Position numbers and translations under genes: made by a program. From Geochorda sp036562495 (GTDB taxonomy: Bacteria; Bacillota; Limnochordia; Limnochordales; Geochordaceae), in assembly GCA_036562495.1 (NCBI GenBank), contig DATCKA010000139.1, positions 5,149-69,148 on the forward strand: a DNA stretch of 64,000 nt. The letters are read 5' to 3'. The notes under the pieces were generated by a model, which made no database searches, was not told the DNA's origin, and saw nothing but the letters and a program-made list of their open reading frames with translations. Shown here piece after piece: positions 26,281-35,254 of the stretch (positions within the stretch are counted from its first letter, which is position 1; every line of letters starts with the position of its first letter).

Positions 26281-27546
26281 GTGGTCCGGCGGCTGGCCAC
26301 TCTCCTGGCGGTGTCGACGGCGGCCGTGGCGGTCTGGATCGCTGCGCGGATGGTCTGGCCGGCCGGGCCGCCCTCTTCCTACCCGGTGTTGGCGCCCTCG
26401 GCAGCCCCCGAGCTGCGCCTCGCCTCCAAGGCGGCGGTGCTGATGGACGCCGCCACGGGGCAGGTGCTCTACGCCCACAATCCCGACCAGCCGCTGCCGC
26501 CGGCCAGCGTTACCAAGATCATGACCCTCATGCTGGCGCTGGAGGCCGTGCACGAGGGTCGCATCAGCATGGCCGACGAGATCGTGGCATCGGACCGGGC
26601 GGCCTCCATGGGGGGCAGCCAGGTGTGGCTGGAGCCCGGCGAGCGGATGACGCTGCGGGAACTGCTCTACGCCATCGCCGTCGGCTCCGCCAACGACGCC
26701 TCGGTGGCCGTGGCCGAGGCCCTGGCCGGTTCGGAGGAGGCCTTCGCCGACATGATGAACCGGCGGGCTCAGGCTCTCGGCATGAAAAACACCCGATTCG
26801 CCAACGCCTCGGGCCTGCCTCCCCAGGAGACCGGCCACCAGGGCCCTCACGTCGCCAGCGCCCTCGACCTGGCCATCCTCTCCCGTCAGGCCGTGCGCAC
26901 CCCGGGCCTGCTGGAGCTGGTCTCCACCTGGGAGTACACCATGCGCCAGGACGGCATCCAGAGGCCCGTGCTCTACAACTTCAACCACCTGCTGCGGCGC
27001 TACCCGGGCGTCGATGGCCTCAAGACCGGCATGACCAGCGAAGCGGGCTACTGCATCGCCGCGACGTCGGTGCGCGACAACCTGCGCCTCATCGCCGTCA
27101 CCCTGGGCGCTCCCACCGCCCAGGCCCGGGAGAACGACGTGCGCACCCTCTTCGAGTGGGGCTTCCGTCGCTACGAGGCGCGACGCCTGGCGTCCGCCGG
27201 CGACACGGTGGGGGTCGTGGAGGTGGCTCGGGGGGAGCCGGCCTACGTGCCCCTGGTGCTGGCCAGCGACGCCTTCTTGACGGTGGAGCGGGGCACCCGG
27301 GTCGAGGTGGTCCAGCGGGCCGAGCTGCCGGCTCGCCTGGCGGCCCCGCTGGCCGCGGACGCGGAGGTGGGGCGTGTGCGCCTGCTGGAGGCCGGCACCG
27401 ACCGGGTCCTGGCCGAGGTGCCGGTCAAGGTGGCCCAAACGGTCGGGGTCGCCCCCTGGCGGGCCCTGGTGAGCCGCCAGCTCCGAGCGTTCATGCAAGT
27501 CTGGCTTCCTGTCGAGAGGAAGCTCGTGACCCCCGAGGCGAACTAA
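26281..27546 (+). CDS. dacF: D-alanyl-D-alanine carboxypeptidase, DacF type
   Basis: 421 residues. An N-terminal signal/anchor (LATLLAVSTAAVAVWIAARM) precedes the peptidase S11 domain with SVTK (catalytic Ser), SAN and KTG motifs (ASVTKIM, VGSANDAS, DGLKTGMT). A C-terminal PBP5_C domain and a membrane-binding amphipathic tail follow. It trims the terminal D-Ala from peptidoglycan stem peptides. Located directly ahead of spoIIAA, as dacF is in Bacillus, hence the name. GTG start after GGGAGG. Confidence 0.94.
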   Translation: MVRRLATLLAVSTAAVAVWIAARMVWPAGPPSSYPVLAPSAAPELRLASKAAVLMDAATGQVLYAHNPDQPLPPASVTKIMTLMLALEAVHEGRISMADEIVASDRAASMGGSQVWLEPGERMTLRELLYAIAVGSANDASVAVAEALAGSEEAFADMMNRRAQALGMKNTRFANASGLPPQETGHQGPHVASALDLAILSRQAVRTPGLLELVSTWEYTMRQDGIQRPVLYNFNHLLRRYPGVDGLKTGMTSEAGYCIAATSVRDNLRLIAVTLGAPTAQARENDVRTLFEWGFRRYEARRLASAGDTVGVVEVARGEPAYVPLVLASDAFLTVERGTRVEVVQRAELPARLAAPLAADAEVGRVRLLEAGTDRVLAEVPVKVAQTVGVAPWRALVSRQLRAFMQVWLPVERKLVTPEAN

Positions 27547-27584
27547 GGGGGCATCGAGACGTCTCAGGAGGTCATGCGGCTTCG

Positions 27585-27983
27585 TTGGCAGTTCGCGTTG
27601 AAGTCGTGCGCCAGGGTCCGGTGCTCGTGGCGCGAGTCGAGGGGGAGCTGGACCTGGCCTCGGCGGCCCAGTTGCGCAACCCCGTCGAGGAGGCCTGGAA
27701 CGCCGGGTCGGACCTGCGCCACATCGTACTCAACCTGAAGGGCCTGTCGTTTCTCGACAGCACGGGGATCGCGGTGATCCTGGGGCGCTACCGGGCCGCG
27801 CTGGCCCGGGGTGGCCGCCTGGTGGTGGTCGACGCCAACGCCCGGGTCCGGCGGATGCTGGAGATCAGCGGCGCCCTGCGACTGGTGGAGCTGGCCGACA
27901 GTGAGGCCGAGGCGCTGGCGCGTCTTGCGCCGCGCAAGCAAGGCCGCGGCCGCCGACGAAGGAGGCGGCAGCACCCGACATGA
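27585..27983 (+). CDS. spoIIAA: Anti-sigma-F factor antagonist SpoIIAA
   Basis: About 132 residues. STAS domain with VEGELDLASAAQLRNPVEE and the phosphorylation site LSFLDSTGIAVILGRYR, in which the Ser of DST is the target of SpoIIAB. The start is uncertain: a TTG 12 bases after GGAGGT is used here. The C-terminus has an unusual Arg-rich extension (KQGRGRRRRRRQ). Dephosphorylated SpoIIAA frees sigma-F in the forespore. ATGA overlap with spoIIAB. Confidence 0.92.
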   Translation: MAVRVEVVRQGPVLVARVEGELDLASAAQLRNPVEEAWNAGSDLRHIVLNLKGLSFLDSTGIAVILGRYRAALARGGRLVVVDANARVRRMLEISGALRLVELADSEAEALARLAPRKQGRGRRRRRRQHPT

Positions 27984-28477
27984 ACGGGCAACCGTGGGAC
28001 ATGCCCCGACGACTCGGGACCGGCTGGGGAGAGGCTCCCGACAGCTTCCTCTTGCGGGTCCCGGCCGACGCCGCCAATCTGGCCTTCGCCCGGGCGGTGG
28101 TGGCAGCCTTCGCGGCGCGCCTGCCCTTCACCGTCGAGGAGATCGAGGATCTCAAGCTGGCCGTCTCCGAGATCGTGGCCAACTGCATCGTCCACGCCTA
28201 TCCCGCCGGCCAGCCGGGACCCGTCTGGGTGGCGGCGCGGGTGGTGGAGGGCGCGCTCGAGGTCATGGTCGAGGATCGCGGCCGCGGCATCGCCGACGTG
28301 GACAAGGCCCGGGAGGCCGGGTACTCGACGGTGGGCGGCGAGCATCTGGGCATCGGCTTCTCCGTCGCCGAGACCTACGTGGACGAGCTGTCGGTGGAGT
28401 CCGCCCCGGGGGAGGGGACCTGTGTGCGCATGCTCAAGCGGCCGGCCAGCCAGGCCGCCGGCCCCCTCGCCCGATAG
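27980..28477 (+). CDS. spoIIAB: Anti-sigma-F factor SpoIIAB (serine kinase)
   Basis: 165 residues. GHKL ATPase motifs: EDLKLAVSEIVANCIVHAY (N box), VEDRGRGIADV (G1), and EHLGIGFSVAETYVDELSVES (G2 region). It binds sigma-F and phosphorylates SpoIIAA. It has an N-terminal extension of about 20 residues compared with B. subtilis. Its end overlaps the probable sigF start by 56 bases. Confidence 0.95.
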   Translation: MNGQPWDMPRRLGTGWGEAPDSFLLRVPADAANLAFARAVVAAFAARLPFTVEEIEDLKLAVSEIVANCIVHAYPAGQPGPVWVAARVVEGALEVMVEDRGRGIADVDKAREAGYSTVGGEHLGIGFSVAETYVDELSVESAPGEGTCVRMLKRPASQAAGPLAR

Positions 28478-29165
28478 GGCCGTCCGACCCGAGGCCCACG
28501 AGGGGCTGGCGGTGGCGGTCGCCCGCCGCTTCCGTTGGTCCACGGTGCCCTTCGAGGATCTCCTGCAGGCGGCGCGGCTGGGGCTGGTGCAGGCGGCTGC
28601 CCGCTTCGATCCCGAGTTGGGCATCTCCTTCGCCACGTACGCCGTGCCCATCATGCTGGGCGAGGTGCGCCGGCTGGTCGAACGGGGCCGACCCGTCAGC
28701 GGGGCTCGCACGGCCCGTGCTCTGGTGGAGCGGGCGGAGGCGGTCCGGCAGCGCCTGGAGAGCCAGATGTCCCGCGAGGCGACCCTGGCCGAGGTCGCAG
28801 AGGCTGTCGGGGTCGATCCTGCGGAGCTGGCCGCGGCCATCGGGGCGCTGAGTCAACCGCTGCCCCTGGAGCCCGGCCCCATGCCGGCCGGAGCCGGAGG
28901 GGAGCCGGGCGAGCCTCCATCGCCCGACGCCTGGATCGAACGACTGGCCGTGCGCCAGGCACTGGTCGGTCTGCCATCCGACCTGCGAGAGATCGTCTAC
29001 CTGCGCTACTTTCGCGGCTTGAGCCAGTCCGAAGTGGCCCGGATCCTCGGCATCTCGCAGCCCGTGGTCTCCCGGCGCGAGCGCGCGGCGCTGGCCCTTC
29101 TCCGGCACCGACTGGAGTGGCATCCAGGAGGAGGAGCCCCGTGGCGTCAGTTGCCTGAAGGGTAG
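28422..29165 (+). CDS. sigF: Sporulation sigma factor SigF
   Basis: 247 residues from a GTG that has GGAGGGGA five bases upstream, inside spoIIAB. Region 2 is FEDLLQAARLGLVQAAARFD with SFATYAVPIMLGEVRRLV; region 3 has SREATLAEVAEAVGVD; region 4 is LPSDLREIVYLRYFRGLSQSEVA with ILGISQPVVSRRE. It directs forespore transcription. No in-frame ATG/GTG lies between 28422 and region 1.2, so the long overlap is probably real. Last gene of the spoIIA operon. Confidence 0.94.
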   Translation: MCACSSGRPARPPAPSPDRAVRPEAHEGLAVAVARRFRWSTVPFEDLLQAARLGLVQAAARFDPELGISFATYAVPIMLGEVRRLVERGRPVSGARTARALVERAEAVRQRLESQMSREATLAEVAEAVGVDPAELAAAIGALSQPLPLEPGPMPAGAGGEPGEPPSPDAWIERLAVRQALVGLPSDLREIVYLRYFRGLSQSEVARILGISQPVVSRRERAALALLRHRLEWHPGGGAPWRQLPEG

Positions 29166-29306
29166 GTCCGCGCGGCTTCGAATAGGCCAGGTGATGGCGG
29201 ACGCCGGCCAAACACGTCCCCTCGTCACGTCGTGAAGGTACAAGCATTGGTCGTCACAGCGACGAGTCCAACACGGGCATAGCCCTTCAGGCAGAGGAGT
29301 GCTCAG

Positions 29307-29876
29307 ATGCGCATCGAGGGGGAACGAATCAGCCTTCGACCCGCCCGAGAGGAGGATGTCCCGCATCTGCTGGCCTGGTCGCTCAACCCCGAGGTGGCTC
29401 GTCTCGCCCGGGGAGAGTACCCGGTCACCCTCGAGGGCACCCGGCGGTGGCTGGAAGAGGGTCGCAAGGATCGCTACCGCATGGTCTTCATCATCGAAGG
29501 GCCTGGCGGCCGCCCCATCGGCGACGTCGACCTCTATCACATCGCCTGGCGCAGCAAGGAGGCCGAGCTCCGCATCCGCATCGGCTTTCCCGAGATGTGG
29601 AACCAGGGGCTCGGCACCGATGCCATCCGGACACTGCTGCGCTACGCCTTCGAGCAGCGAGGGATGCGGCGCATCTACCTGCGGGTGCTGAGGAGCAACC
29701 CCCGGGCCATCCGGTGCTACGAGAAGTGCGGCTTTCGCAAGGAGGGCCGCATGCGCATCGATGAGGACGGCCATCCTGACGAGCTGCTCCTGATGAGCGT
29801 CACGCCCGACCGGCTCCATTCGGCGCGGGCCGGCCAGTCGGCCTTTCACGCGAGCCGGCACCTCGTCAGCGCGTGA
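29307..29876 (+). CDS. GNAT acetyltransferase, RimJ/RimL type
   Basis: 189 residues from an ATG behind GAGGAG. The acetyl-CoA-binding motif appears as GFPEMWNQGLGTDAIRTLL, and the C-terminal RSNPRAIRCYEKCGFRKEGRMR is typical of RimL/SpeG-like enzymes that acetylate protein N-termini or polyamines. The substrate cannot be read from sequence. The 140 bases upstream hold no clear promoter. It stands alone between the spoIIA operon and an ABC ATPase. Confidence 0.85.
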   Translation: MRIEGERISLRPAREEDVPHLLAWSLNPEVARLARGEYPVTLEGTRRWLEEGRKDRYRMVFIIEGPGGRPIGDVDLYHIAWRSKEAELRIRIGFPEMWNQGLGTDAIRTLLRYAFEQRGMRRIYLRVLRSNPRAIRCYEKCGFRKEGRMRIDEDGHPDELLLMSVTPDRLHSARAGQSAFHASRHLVSA

Positions 29877-30004
29877 TTCGCAGGACAGGCAGGCGGCCGG
29901 CGACCGGCGTGGACGCCGGAGCGCCGGGCGCCTGCGCGTCTCGCAGGAGCTCGGACGCTCGAGGCGAATGACCTGCGACCGAGCCGACGGAGGGAGTCCA
30001 ACGC

Positions 30005-30754
30005 GTGAGCATCGAGGCCGGTTCCGATCCCATCATCGTCTTCCGCGACGTCCACAAGTGGTTCGGCGGGCTTCACGTCCTGAAGGGCGTCGACTTCTCG
30101 GTGCAGCCAGGCGAGGTCGTGGTCTTCATCGGGCCCAGCGGCTCAGGCAAGAGCACGCTGTTGCGGTGCATCAACCGCCTGGAGCCCATCCAGCGGGGCC
30201 AGATCGTGGTGGACGGCTTCGACGTCAATGACCCCGCCACGCCGCTGATCCGGCTGCGCAGCGAGGTGGGGATGGTCTTCCAGCAATTCAACCTCTACCC
30301 GCACATGACGGTGCTCGACAACATCACGCTGGCCCCGGTCAAGGTGAGGGGCATCCCGCCCGAGCAAGCCCGGCAGGCCGCCCTGGAGCTCCTGGCCAAG
30401 GTCGGGATCCCCGACAAGGCGCATGCGTACCCCTCGCAGCTCTCCGGCGGCCAGCAGCAGCGAGTCGCCATCGCCCGAGCTCTGGCCATGCGCCCCAAGA
30501 TCATGCTCTTCGACGAGCCCACCTCGGCGCTGGACCCCGAGATGATCCAGGAGGTCCTGGACGTCATGGTGGAGCTGGCGCGCGAGGGGATGACCATGGT
30601 GGTCGTGACCCACGAGATGGGCTTCGCCCGGGAGGTGGCGCATCGGGTCATCTTCATGGACGACGGCCGCATCGTCGAGCAGGGGCCGCCCGAGCAGCTC
30701 TTCTCCCGACCCGTCGAGGCCCGCACCCGCGCCTTTCTCGACAGGATCCTCTGA
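30005..30754 (+). CDS. Amino-acid-type ABC transporter ATPase (GlnQ-like), orphan
   Basis: 249 residues, all ABC ATPase motifs intact: Walker A GPSGSGKST (~44), Q-loop, signature LSGGQQQR, Walker B IMLFDEPTSALDPE and switch His in VVVTHEMGFA. The family is the polar amino acid group (GlnQ/HisP). No permease or solute-binding protein gene is adjacent, so partner proteins must be encoded elsewhere, or it serves a different membrane partner. GTG start after GGAGGGAG. Confidence 0.9.
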   Translation: MSIEAGSDPIIVFRDVHKWFGGLHVLKGVDFSVQPGEVVVFIGPSGSGKSTLLRCINRLEPIQRGQIVVDGFDVNDPATPLIRLRSEVGMVFQQFNLYPHMTVLDNITLAPVKVRGIPPEQARQAALELLAKVGIPDKAHAYPSQLSGGQQQRVAIARALAMRPKIMLFDEPTSALDPEMIQEVLDVMVELAREGMTMVVVTHEMGFAREVAHRVIFMDDGRIVEQGPPEQLFSRPVEARTRAFLDRIL

Positions 30755-30947
30755 AAGACTCCGACCCCTTAAATCCCCAGGCCCGCTGCGAGAAGGTATG
30801 ACGGATCCCCGCGGGCGGCCACCCCGGCCGGCACTCGGGGATCTGGAAAGAGCCTCGCAACGGTAGGGATCACTGGCAGCCCGTCGAAATCCCTGCCAGC
30901 GTCCCGACAAAGACAAGCCCAGGTCGCGGGCTCAGGGGAGAATCTGG
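30755..30947 (+). promoter_or_regulatory. Structured leader ahead of the exbB–tonB operon
   Basis: 193 bases without a gene. GATCCCCG (30804–30811)/CGGGGATC (30836–30843) encloses CGGCC/GGCCG. Then AGGGAT (30865–30870) can pair with ATCCCT (30889–30894), interleaved with CTGGCAG (30873–30879)/CTGCCAG (30893–30899), either as alternatives or a pseudoknot. A third stem CGAC/GTCG (30905–30908, 30923–30926) stands just before GGGGAG. The first stem may end the ABC ATPase transcript. Confidence 0.45.
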
Positions 30948-31574
30948 ATGTTTGCCGCTGTCGTCGACGTCCTGGTAAAGGGTGGGCCCGTGATGATCCC
31001 GCTGGGGTTCCTCTCGGTGCTCGCCGTCGCCATCAGCCTCGAGCGCCTGTGGTACTTCGCCCACCTCCGGGATGACGCCGACCACCTGATGGATCAGCTG
31101 CGGATCCTCGTGCACGAGGGGCGGCTGCTGGAGGCTATGCAGCTCATCCGGCGCGCCAACGGGCCGACCGCCGCCCTGCTGGCCGAGGGCCTGGCCGCGT
31201 GGGACCGACCGCTCGATGAGGTGCGGGCCCGGGTGGAGCGGGTCGGCCAGGAGGAGGTGGCCAAGATGGAGGCTCGTATGGCTTGGCTGGACGCCACCGT
31301 CACGGGCGCACCGATGCTGGGCCTCCTGGGTACCGTGACCGGCATCATCCGCAGCTTTCGGATCCTGTCGGCCATGGAGGGCATCGACCCTTCGGGCCTC
31401 AGCAGCGGGATCGCCGAGGCCCTGATCACGACGGCGGCAGGGCTCACCATCGCCGTGCCGGTCCTCTTCATCTACGTCTACCTCTCCGGTGTCATCGACC
31501 GGCGGGTCAGCGCCCTCAACCGCATCGCAGCGGAGTTCTTGCAGCTCGTCTCCGAGGCCAGGGGAAGGAGCTGA
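30948..31574 (+). CDS. exbB: ExbB/TolQ/MotA-family proton channel subunit
   Basis: 208 residues. Three hydrophobic segments: an N-terminal one (PVMIPLGFLSVLAVAISLE) and two near residues 115–180, with the family motif LDATVTGAPMLGLLGTVTGII and ITTAAGLTIAVPVLFIYVY. With ExbD it converts proton flux into work on TonB. The linked ExbD and TonB genes favour ExbB over TolQ or MotA. ATG after GGGGAG. Confidence 0.92.
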   Translation: MFAAVVDVLVKGGPVMIPLGFLSVLAVAISLERLWYFAHLRDDADHLMDQLRILVHEGRLLEAMQLIRRANGPTAALLAEGLAAWDRPLDEVRARVERVGQEEVAKMEARMAWLDATVTGAPMLGLLGTVTGIIRSFRILSAMEGIDPSGLSSGIAEALITTAAGLTIAVPVLFIYVYLSGVIDRRVSALNRIAAEFLQLVSEARGRS

Positions 31575-31583
31575 CGTTCGGCC

Positions 31584-32000
31584 GTGGCCATCACGCGGAC
31601 ACGACGCCACCGCCCGCGCGTCGAGATCATCAACATGGTCGACGTCATGTTCTTCTTGCTGGCCTTCTTCATGGTCTTCAGCACCTTTCGCACCAACCCG
31701 TCCACCCTCAATCTCGACCTGCCCCGTGCCGTGACCGCCACTCGAGAGGCTCCGTCGGAGGTGGAGATCAGCATCGATCGGTCGGGACGGTACTTCCTCA
31801 ACGGGCGGGCCGTGAGCCTGGCGCAGATGAGCACGCTGGTGGGCGACGCGGTGCGGCGTCATCCGGACCAGCTCGTCATCGTGAGGGCGGACCGGGAGGT
31901 GCAGTACGACCGGGTGGTCCAGGCCATCGACGCCCTTCGCCGAGCTGGCGCCTACCGGCTGGGCCTGGCGGTGCAGACCAGTGGGACGTCATCACCTTGA
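31584..32000 (+). CDS. exbD: ExbD/TolR-family protein
   Basis: 138 residues. One N-terminal membrane helix with the essential acidic residue: INMVDVMFFLLAFFMVFS. A periplasmic domain follows (VEISIDRSGRYFLNGRAV, RADREVQYDRVVQAIDAL). The Asp in the helix carries protons between ExbB subunits. GTG start nine bases after exbB. Confidence 0.92.
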   Translation: MAITRTRRHRPRVEIINMVDVMFFLLAFFMVFSTFRTNPSTLNLDLPRAVTATREAPSEVEISIDRSGRYFLNGRAVSLAQMSTLVGDAVRRHPDQLVIVRADREVQYDRVVQAIDALRRAGAYRLGLAVQTSGTSSP

Positions 32001-32052
32001 CATCCGCCTTGGCGGCCTCGCCCGCGCGCAGGGCGAGGGTGGGGGTGAGTCG

Positions 32053-32988
32053 GTGAGCGTGCGAGCGGGCTCGTTGACGCAGCCGGGCCGGTTGGAGCCT
32101 TTCGTGTTGGTCTCCCTCGTGCTGCACGCGGTGCTCCTGCTGCTCTTCTCCCGGGTGCTGGCGGTCGAGCGCTTCGTGGTGCCGATGGCAGAGGGGGCCG
32201 TGGTGCAGGTGATCCCGGTGCCGCAGGCGCCGCAGGCCACGGTCTCCGCTCGGGCCACCACGCAGCAACGCTCGGCGCCGGGCGGGTCGGGGCAGACCAC
32301 ACCTCGCCCCTCTCAGCCGGCGGCTGCCAGCGTCGTGGCATCCCAGCCGCGGCCGGCAACGCAGCCGAAGGGCACGAGCACGCCGGCGTCGTCCGGCAAG
32401 CAGACGGCGGCGCCGAGCGCGCCGAGCACTCCGCAGGCTCCCGCCAAAGCCTCTCAGGAGGTGCTCACCTCCGAGCGGAGCCCGGTGCAGGCCAAGACCG
32501 GCGCTCCCACCACCAGTCAGCCGTCCGGGCGAGAGGGGCAGAGCACGACGCCCGGGGAGGGCGCCCAGGCCGAGGGGCCGGTGGCGCGCCCCGGTGGTGA
32601 GGGGACCGGCGGCACACAACAGGGCAATCCGCCCGCCGGGCCTCCCGAGCCGGACCTGACATCGGCCGTGGTGGTCCCGACGGGCGGCCCCGAGTATCCC
32701 AAGAATGCGGTCACGTTCGGCGTGGAGGGCCAGGTCACCCTGGCGGTGCAGGTGGGCGGCGACGGCAAGGTCACGGGGGTGACGGTGACCCAGAGCTCGG
32801 GCGATCCCACCCTCGACAGGGTGGCCAGCCGCTGGGTGGCGGAGCGCTGGCGGTTCAAGCCCTCCTCCATCGGCCGCCCCTACCAGGTCTCGGTGCTGTT
32901 CGAGTTCACCATCGACCGGGACGAGCACGGACGCGCCGAGCCCCGAGTGAGCTTCCGGCTGCTCGACGAGCGAGTGCGCTATCTGTGA
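32053..32988 (+). CDS. tonB: TonB energy-transducing protein
   Basis: About 311 residues from GTG 32053 behind GGTGGGGGTGAG. One N-terminal anchor (FVLVSLVLHAVLLLLFSRVL, residues ~15–35), a Pro/Ser/Thr/Gln-rich spacer (~60–205) long enough to span a periplasm, and a C-terminal TonB domain (EYPKNAVTFGVEGQVTLAV, VASRWVAERWRFKPS). TonB passes energy from ExbBD to outer-membrane receptors. In a spore-forming Firmicute this implies an outer membrane or a repurposed system. No receptor gene is in the window. Confidence 0.9.
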   Translation: MSVRAGSLTQPGRLEPFVLVSLVLHAVLLLLFSRVLAVERFVVPMAEGAVVQVIPVPQAPQATVSARATTQQRSAPGGSGQTTPRPSQPAAASVVASQPRPATQPKGTSTPASSGKQTAAPSAPSTPQAPAKASQEVLTSERSPVQAKTGAPTTSQPSGREGQSTTPGEGAQAEGPVARPGGEGTGGTQQGNPPAGPPEPDLTSAVVVPTGGPEYPKNAVTFGVEGQVTLAVQVGGDGKVTGVTVTQSSGDPTLDRVASRWVAERWRFKPSSIGRPYQVSVLFEFTIDRDEHGRAEPRVSFRLLDERVRYL

Positions 32989-33031
32989 CGACCGTCGTCG
33001 CTGACCGACGCAGGCAGGTGTGAGAGACGGC

Positions 33032-35191
33032 ATGACCAGACGGCACGCGAGCGGCAAGAGTTCGACGCACAGTTGGCAGCAAGTGGGAGAGCGGCTCGAC
33101 CCGGGCCGGGCAGGGCGTCTATGGATGGCACTGGCCCTGTCGGTGGTCCTGGGCCTCGGCGTGCATCCGGTACCGGCGGTCGCCGGCGCGGCTTCCGGCG
33201 AGGGAGCCGAGCGGCTGGAGCTCGCCAACGAGTTCATCCGCATCGTGGTCAACGGCTCCCCCGACGCGACGGGCCGCTTCTCGGTCAGCACCACCGGAGG
33301 CAATCCCGAGCGGGCCGATGACGACAACCGCCCGCTCATCTACGGGGGCGCCGAGCCCTGGACGTCGTTCACCACGGTCCAGATCGACGGGACGTCGTAC
33401 GTCTTCGGCGGCCCCACGCACCGACCGGCCGGCTCGAGCGGCCCCTTCGGCACGATGACCCTGTCGCCCCGGCTGGAGGACCAGGGCCGGCGCATCGACG
33501 CGGCGTGGGAGTATCCCCATGGCATCGAGGTGCTGCAGCGCCTCAGCATCGCCCGCGGGCCCACCACCGGGCTGCTCGACACGGCCCGCATCGAGTACGT
33601 GGCCACCAACCGCGACCGCCTGCCCCACCGGGTCGGCTTCCGGGTCGTCATCGACACCATGGCCGGCAGCAACGACGGCGCACCCTTTCGCGTCGGCGAG
33701 CAGGCTGTAGAGACCGACACCCAGATCGCCGGGACCCAGGCAGGCCTCCCGGAGTTCTGGCAGGTCTTCGACTCGCTGACCCAGCCCGCCGTGGTCGCGC
33801 AGGGCATGGTGCGAGGCGGCGAGGTGACCCCGCCGTCGAGGATCTACTTCACCAACTGGGGGGTCCTGCGCGAGAGCCTGTGGGAGTTCGACTTCCAGCC
33901 CGGCCGCACGTTCGAGCGCAAGGGCGAGTACGAGCTCGACAGCGCGGTGGCGCTCTTCTTCGACCCGGTGGAGCTGAAGCCCGGCGAGAGCCGCTCGGTG
34001 GTGGTCTACTACGGTCTGGGCGGCTTGAGCATCGTCCCCGGCGACCTGGCCATCGGGCTGTCGAGCCCCGAGATGGCCGTCGTCGGCCAGAGCGATCCCA
34101 TCTCCATCGTGGCCTACGTCCAAAACACGGGCCGGGGCGCAGCCCTCGACACCCGGGTCCGGCTGGAGCTGCCGGAGGGCCTGGCCCTCGTCGAGGGAGC
34201 TTCGGCGAGCCGTAGCCTGGGCGATCTCCCGGCGGGGGAGACGGCCCAGGTGGCATGGGCGGTGCGGGTGACAGCCCGTTCTGCCGGCAACCTCACCTTC
34301 GCGGTGCGGGCCGAGGCCACCAACGCGGAGCCCAACGTGGCCCGTCGGTCCATCCGGATCGTGGATCCGGCGCGACTGTCGCTGCAGCTACGCGGGCCCA
34401 GCCGCCTCGAGGTGGTGGACGGGCGCTGGAGCCCCTCCCCCTTCGAGGTGACCGGCGTGGTGCGCAACGACGGGGGAGCGGACGCCCACGGCGTGGTAGC
34501 GCAGCTGGTCACGCCCTACGGCCTGCAGATCGCGCCCGGCGACGACAGCCGCCGCTTCGTGGGCACCCTGGCGCCCCGTGAGACGGTGCAGCTCACCTGG
34601 CTGGTCGTGCCGACCGGCGTCGTGGGCAACGTGCCGTACTCGCTGCGGGTCACCTATGCCGGCGCCGGCGAGCTGCCCGCCCCCACCCACACGGTGGCGG
34701 TGCCGGGGCTCGACGCCGAGGTGCTGGTGCGCCCCGGTGCCGGGTGGGACGGGTCGCCGGTGCGTGTGGGAGAGAGCTTCAACGTCGAGATCAGGGGCCG
34801 CAACCTGCCGGAGTTCGCCTCGGCCCAGGTGGCGATTGCCTTCGACCCGGCGGTGCTGCGGCTCGTCGGTGAGTCCCTGGCCGTGGACCGGGGCACCTAC
34901 TTCGTGACGGGGTCGTCGGGCGCGAGGGGAGGCGACGGAGCCCCCGTCTTCGAGGTCACCGTCGACAACGAGGCGGGACGGGTGGCCATCGAGGCGGAGC
35001 GCCCCGTCCCGGGCCTTCGGAGCGCCAGCCTGGCGGTGTTGCGCCTGCAGGCTCGGGCGGCGGGGCAGGGGCGGGTCCAGGTCGTCTCGGTGGTGTTGCG
35101 AGACGCGGCGGGCCGGGCCGTCTACCGCATCACGCCCCAGGGCGCGGTGCCGAGCCTGACCGTGTCGGTCCAGCCACGTCCGACGCCCTAG
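33032..35191 (+). CDS. Secreted multidomain protein with CARDB-like and cohesin-like domains
   Basis: About 719 residues. A long basic N-terminus leads to a hydrophobic export segment (MALALSVVLGLGVHPVPAVAG) and a likely Ala-x-Ala cleavage site. Residues ~60–330 are an unrecognised beta-rich domain. Two tandem CARDB/DUF11-like beta-sandwiches follow (SIVAYVQNTGRGAALDTRV; FEVTGVVRNDGGADAHGVV). The C-terminal ~150 residues resemble a cohesin domain (VRVGESFNVEIRGRNLPEF, AQVAIAFDPAVLRLVGES). No dockerin, sortase signal or catalytic motif is seen. A GTG at 33020 is an alternative start. It lies between tonB and the SLH gene, so a surface role is inferred. Confidence 0.75.
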   Translation: MTRRHASGKSSTHSWQQVGERLDPGRAGRLWMALALSVVLGLGVHPVPAVAGAASGEGAERLELANEFIRIVVNGSPDATGRFSVSTTGGNPERADDDNRPLIYGGAEPWTSFTTVQIDGTSYVFGGPTHRPAGSSGPFGTMTLSPRLEDQGRRIDAAWEYPHGIEVLQRLSIARGPTTGLLDTARIEYVATNRDRLPHRVGFRVVIDTMAGSNDGAPFRVGEQAVETDTQIAGTQAGLPEFWQVFDSLTQPAVVAQGMVRGGEVTPPSRIYFTNWGVLRESLWEFDFQPGRTFERKGEYELDSAVALFFDPVELKPGESRSVVVYYGLGGLSIVPGDLAIGLSSPEMAVVGQSDPISIVAYVQNTGRGAALDTRVRLELPEGLALVEGASASRSLGDLPAGETAQVAWAVRVTARSAGNLTFAVRAEATNAEPNVARRSIRIVDPARLSLQLRGPSRLEVVDGRWSPSPFEVTGVVRNDGGADAHGVVAQLVTPYGLQIAPGDDSRRFVGTLAPRETVQLTWLVVPTGVVGNVPYSLRVTYAGAGELPAPTHTVAVPGLDAEVLVRPGAGWDGSPVRVGESFNVEIRGRNLPEFASAQVAIAFDPAVLRLVGESLAVDRGTYFVTGSSGARGGDGAPVFEVTVDNEAGRVAIEAERPVPGLRSASLAVLRLQARAAGQGRVQVVSVVLRDAAGRAVYRITPQGAVPSLTVSVQPRPTP

Positions 35192-35254
35192 ACGGCAGGG
35201 CGAGGCAGGGCTATGACAGTCGCTTGCAAGTATCGGAGGGAATGGGGAGCAGCA

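Noticed and set aside
29166..29306. tRNA-like GGCTTCGAATA in the gap after sigF
   Set aside because: No acceptor or anticodon stems could be formed around it.
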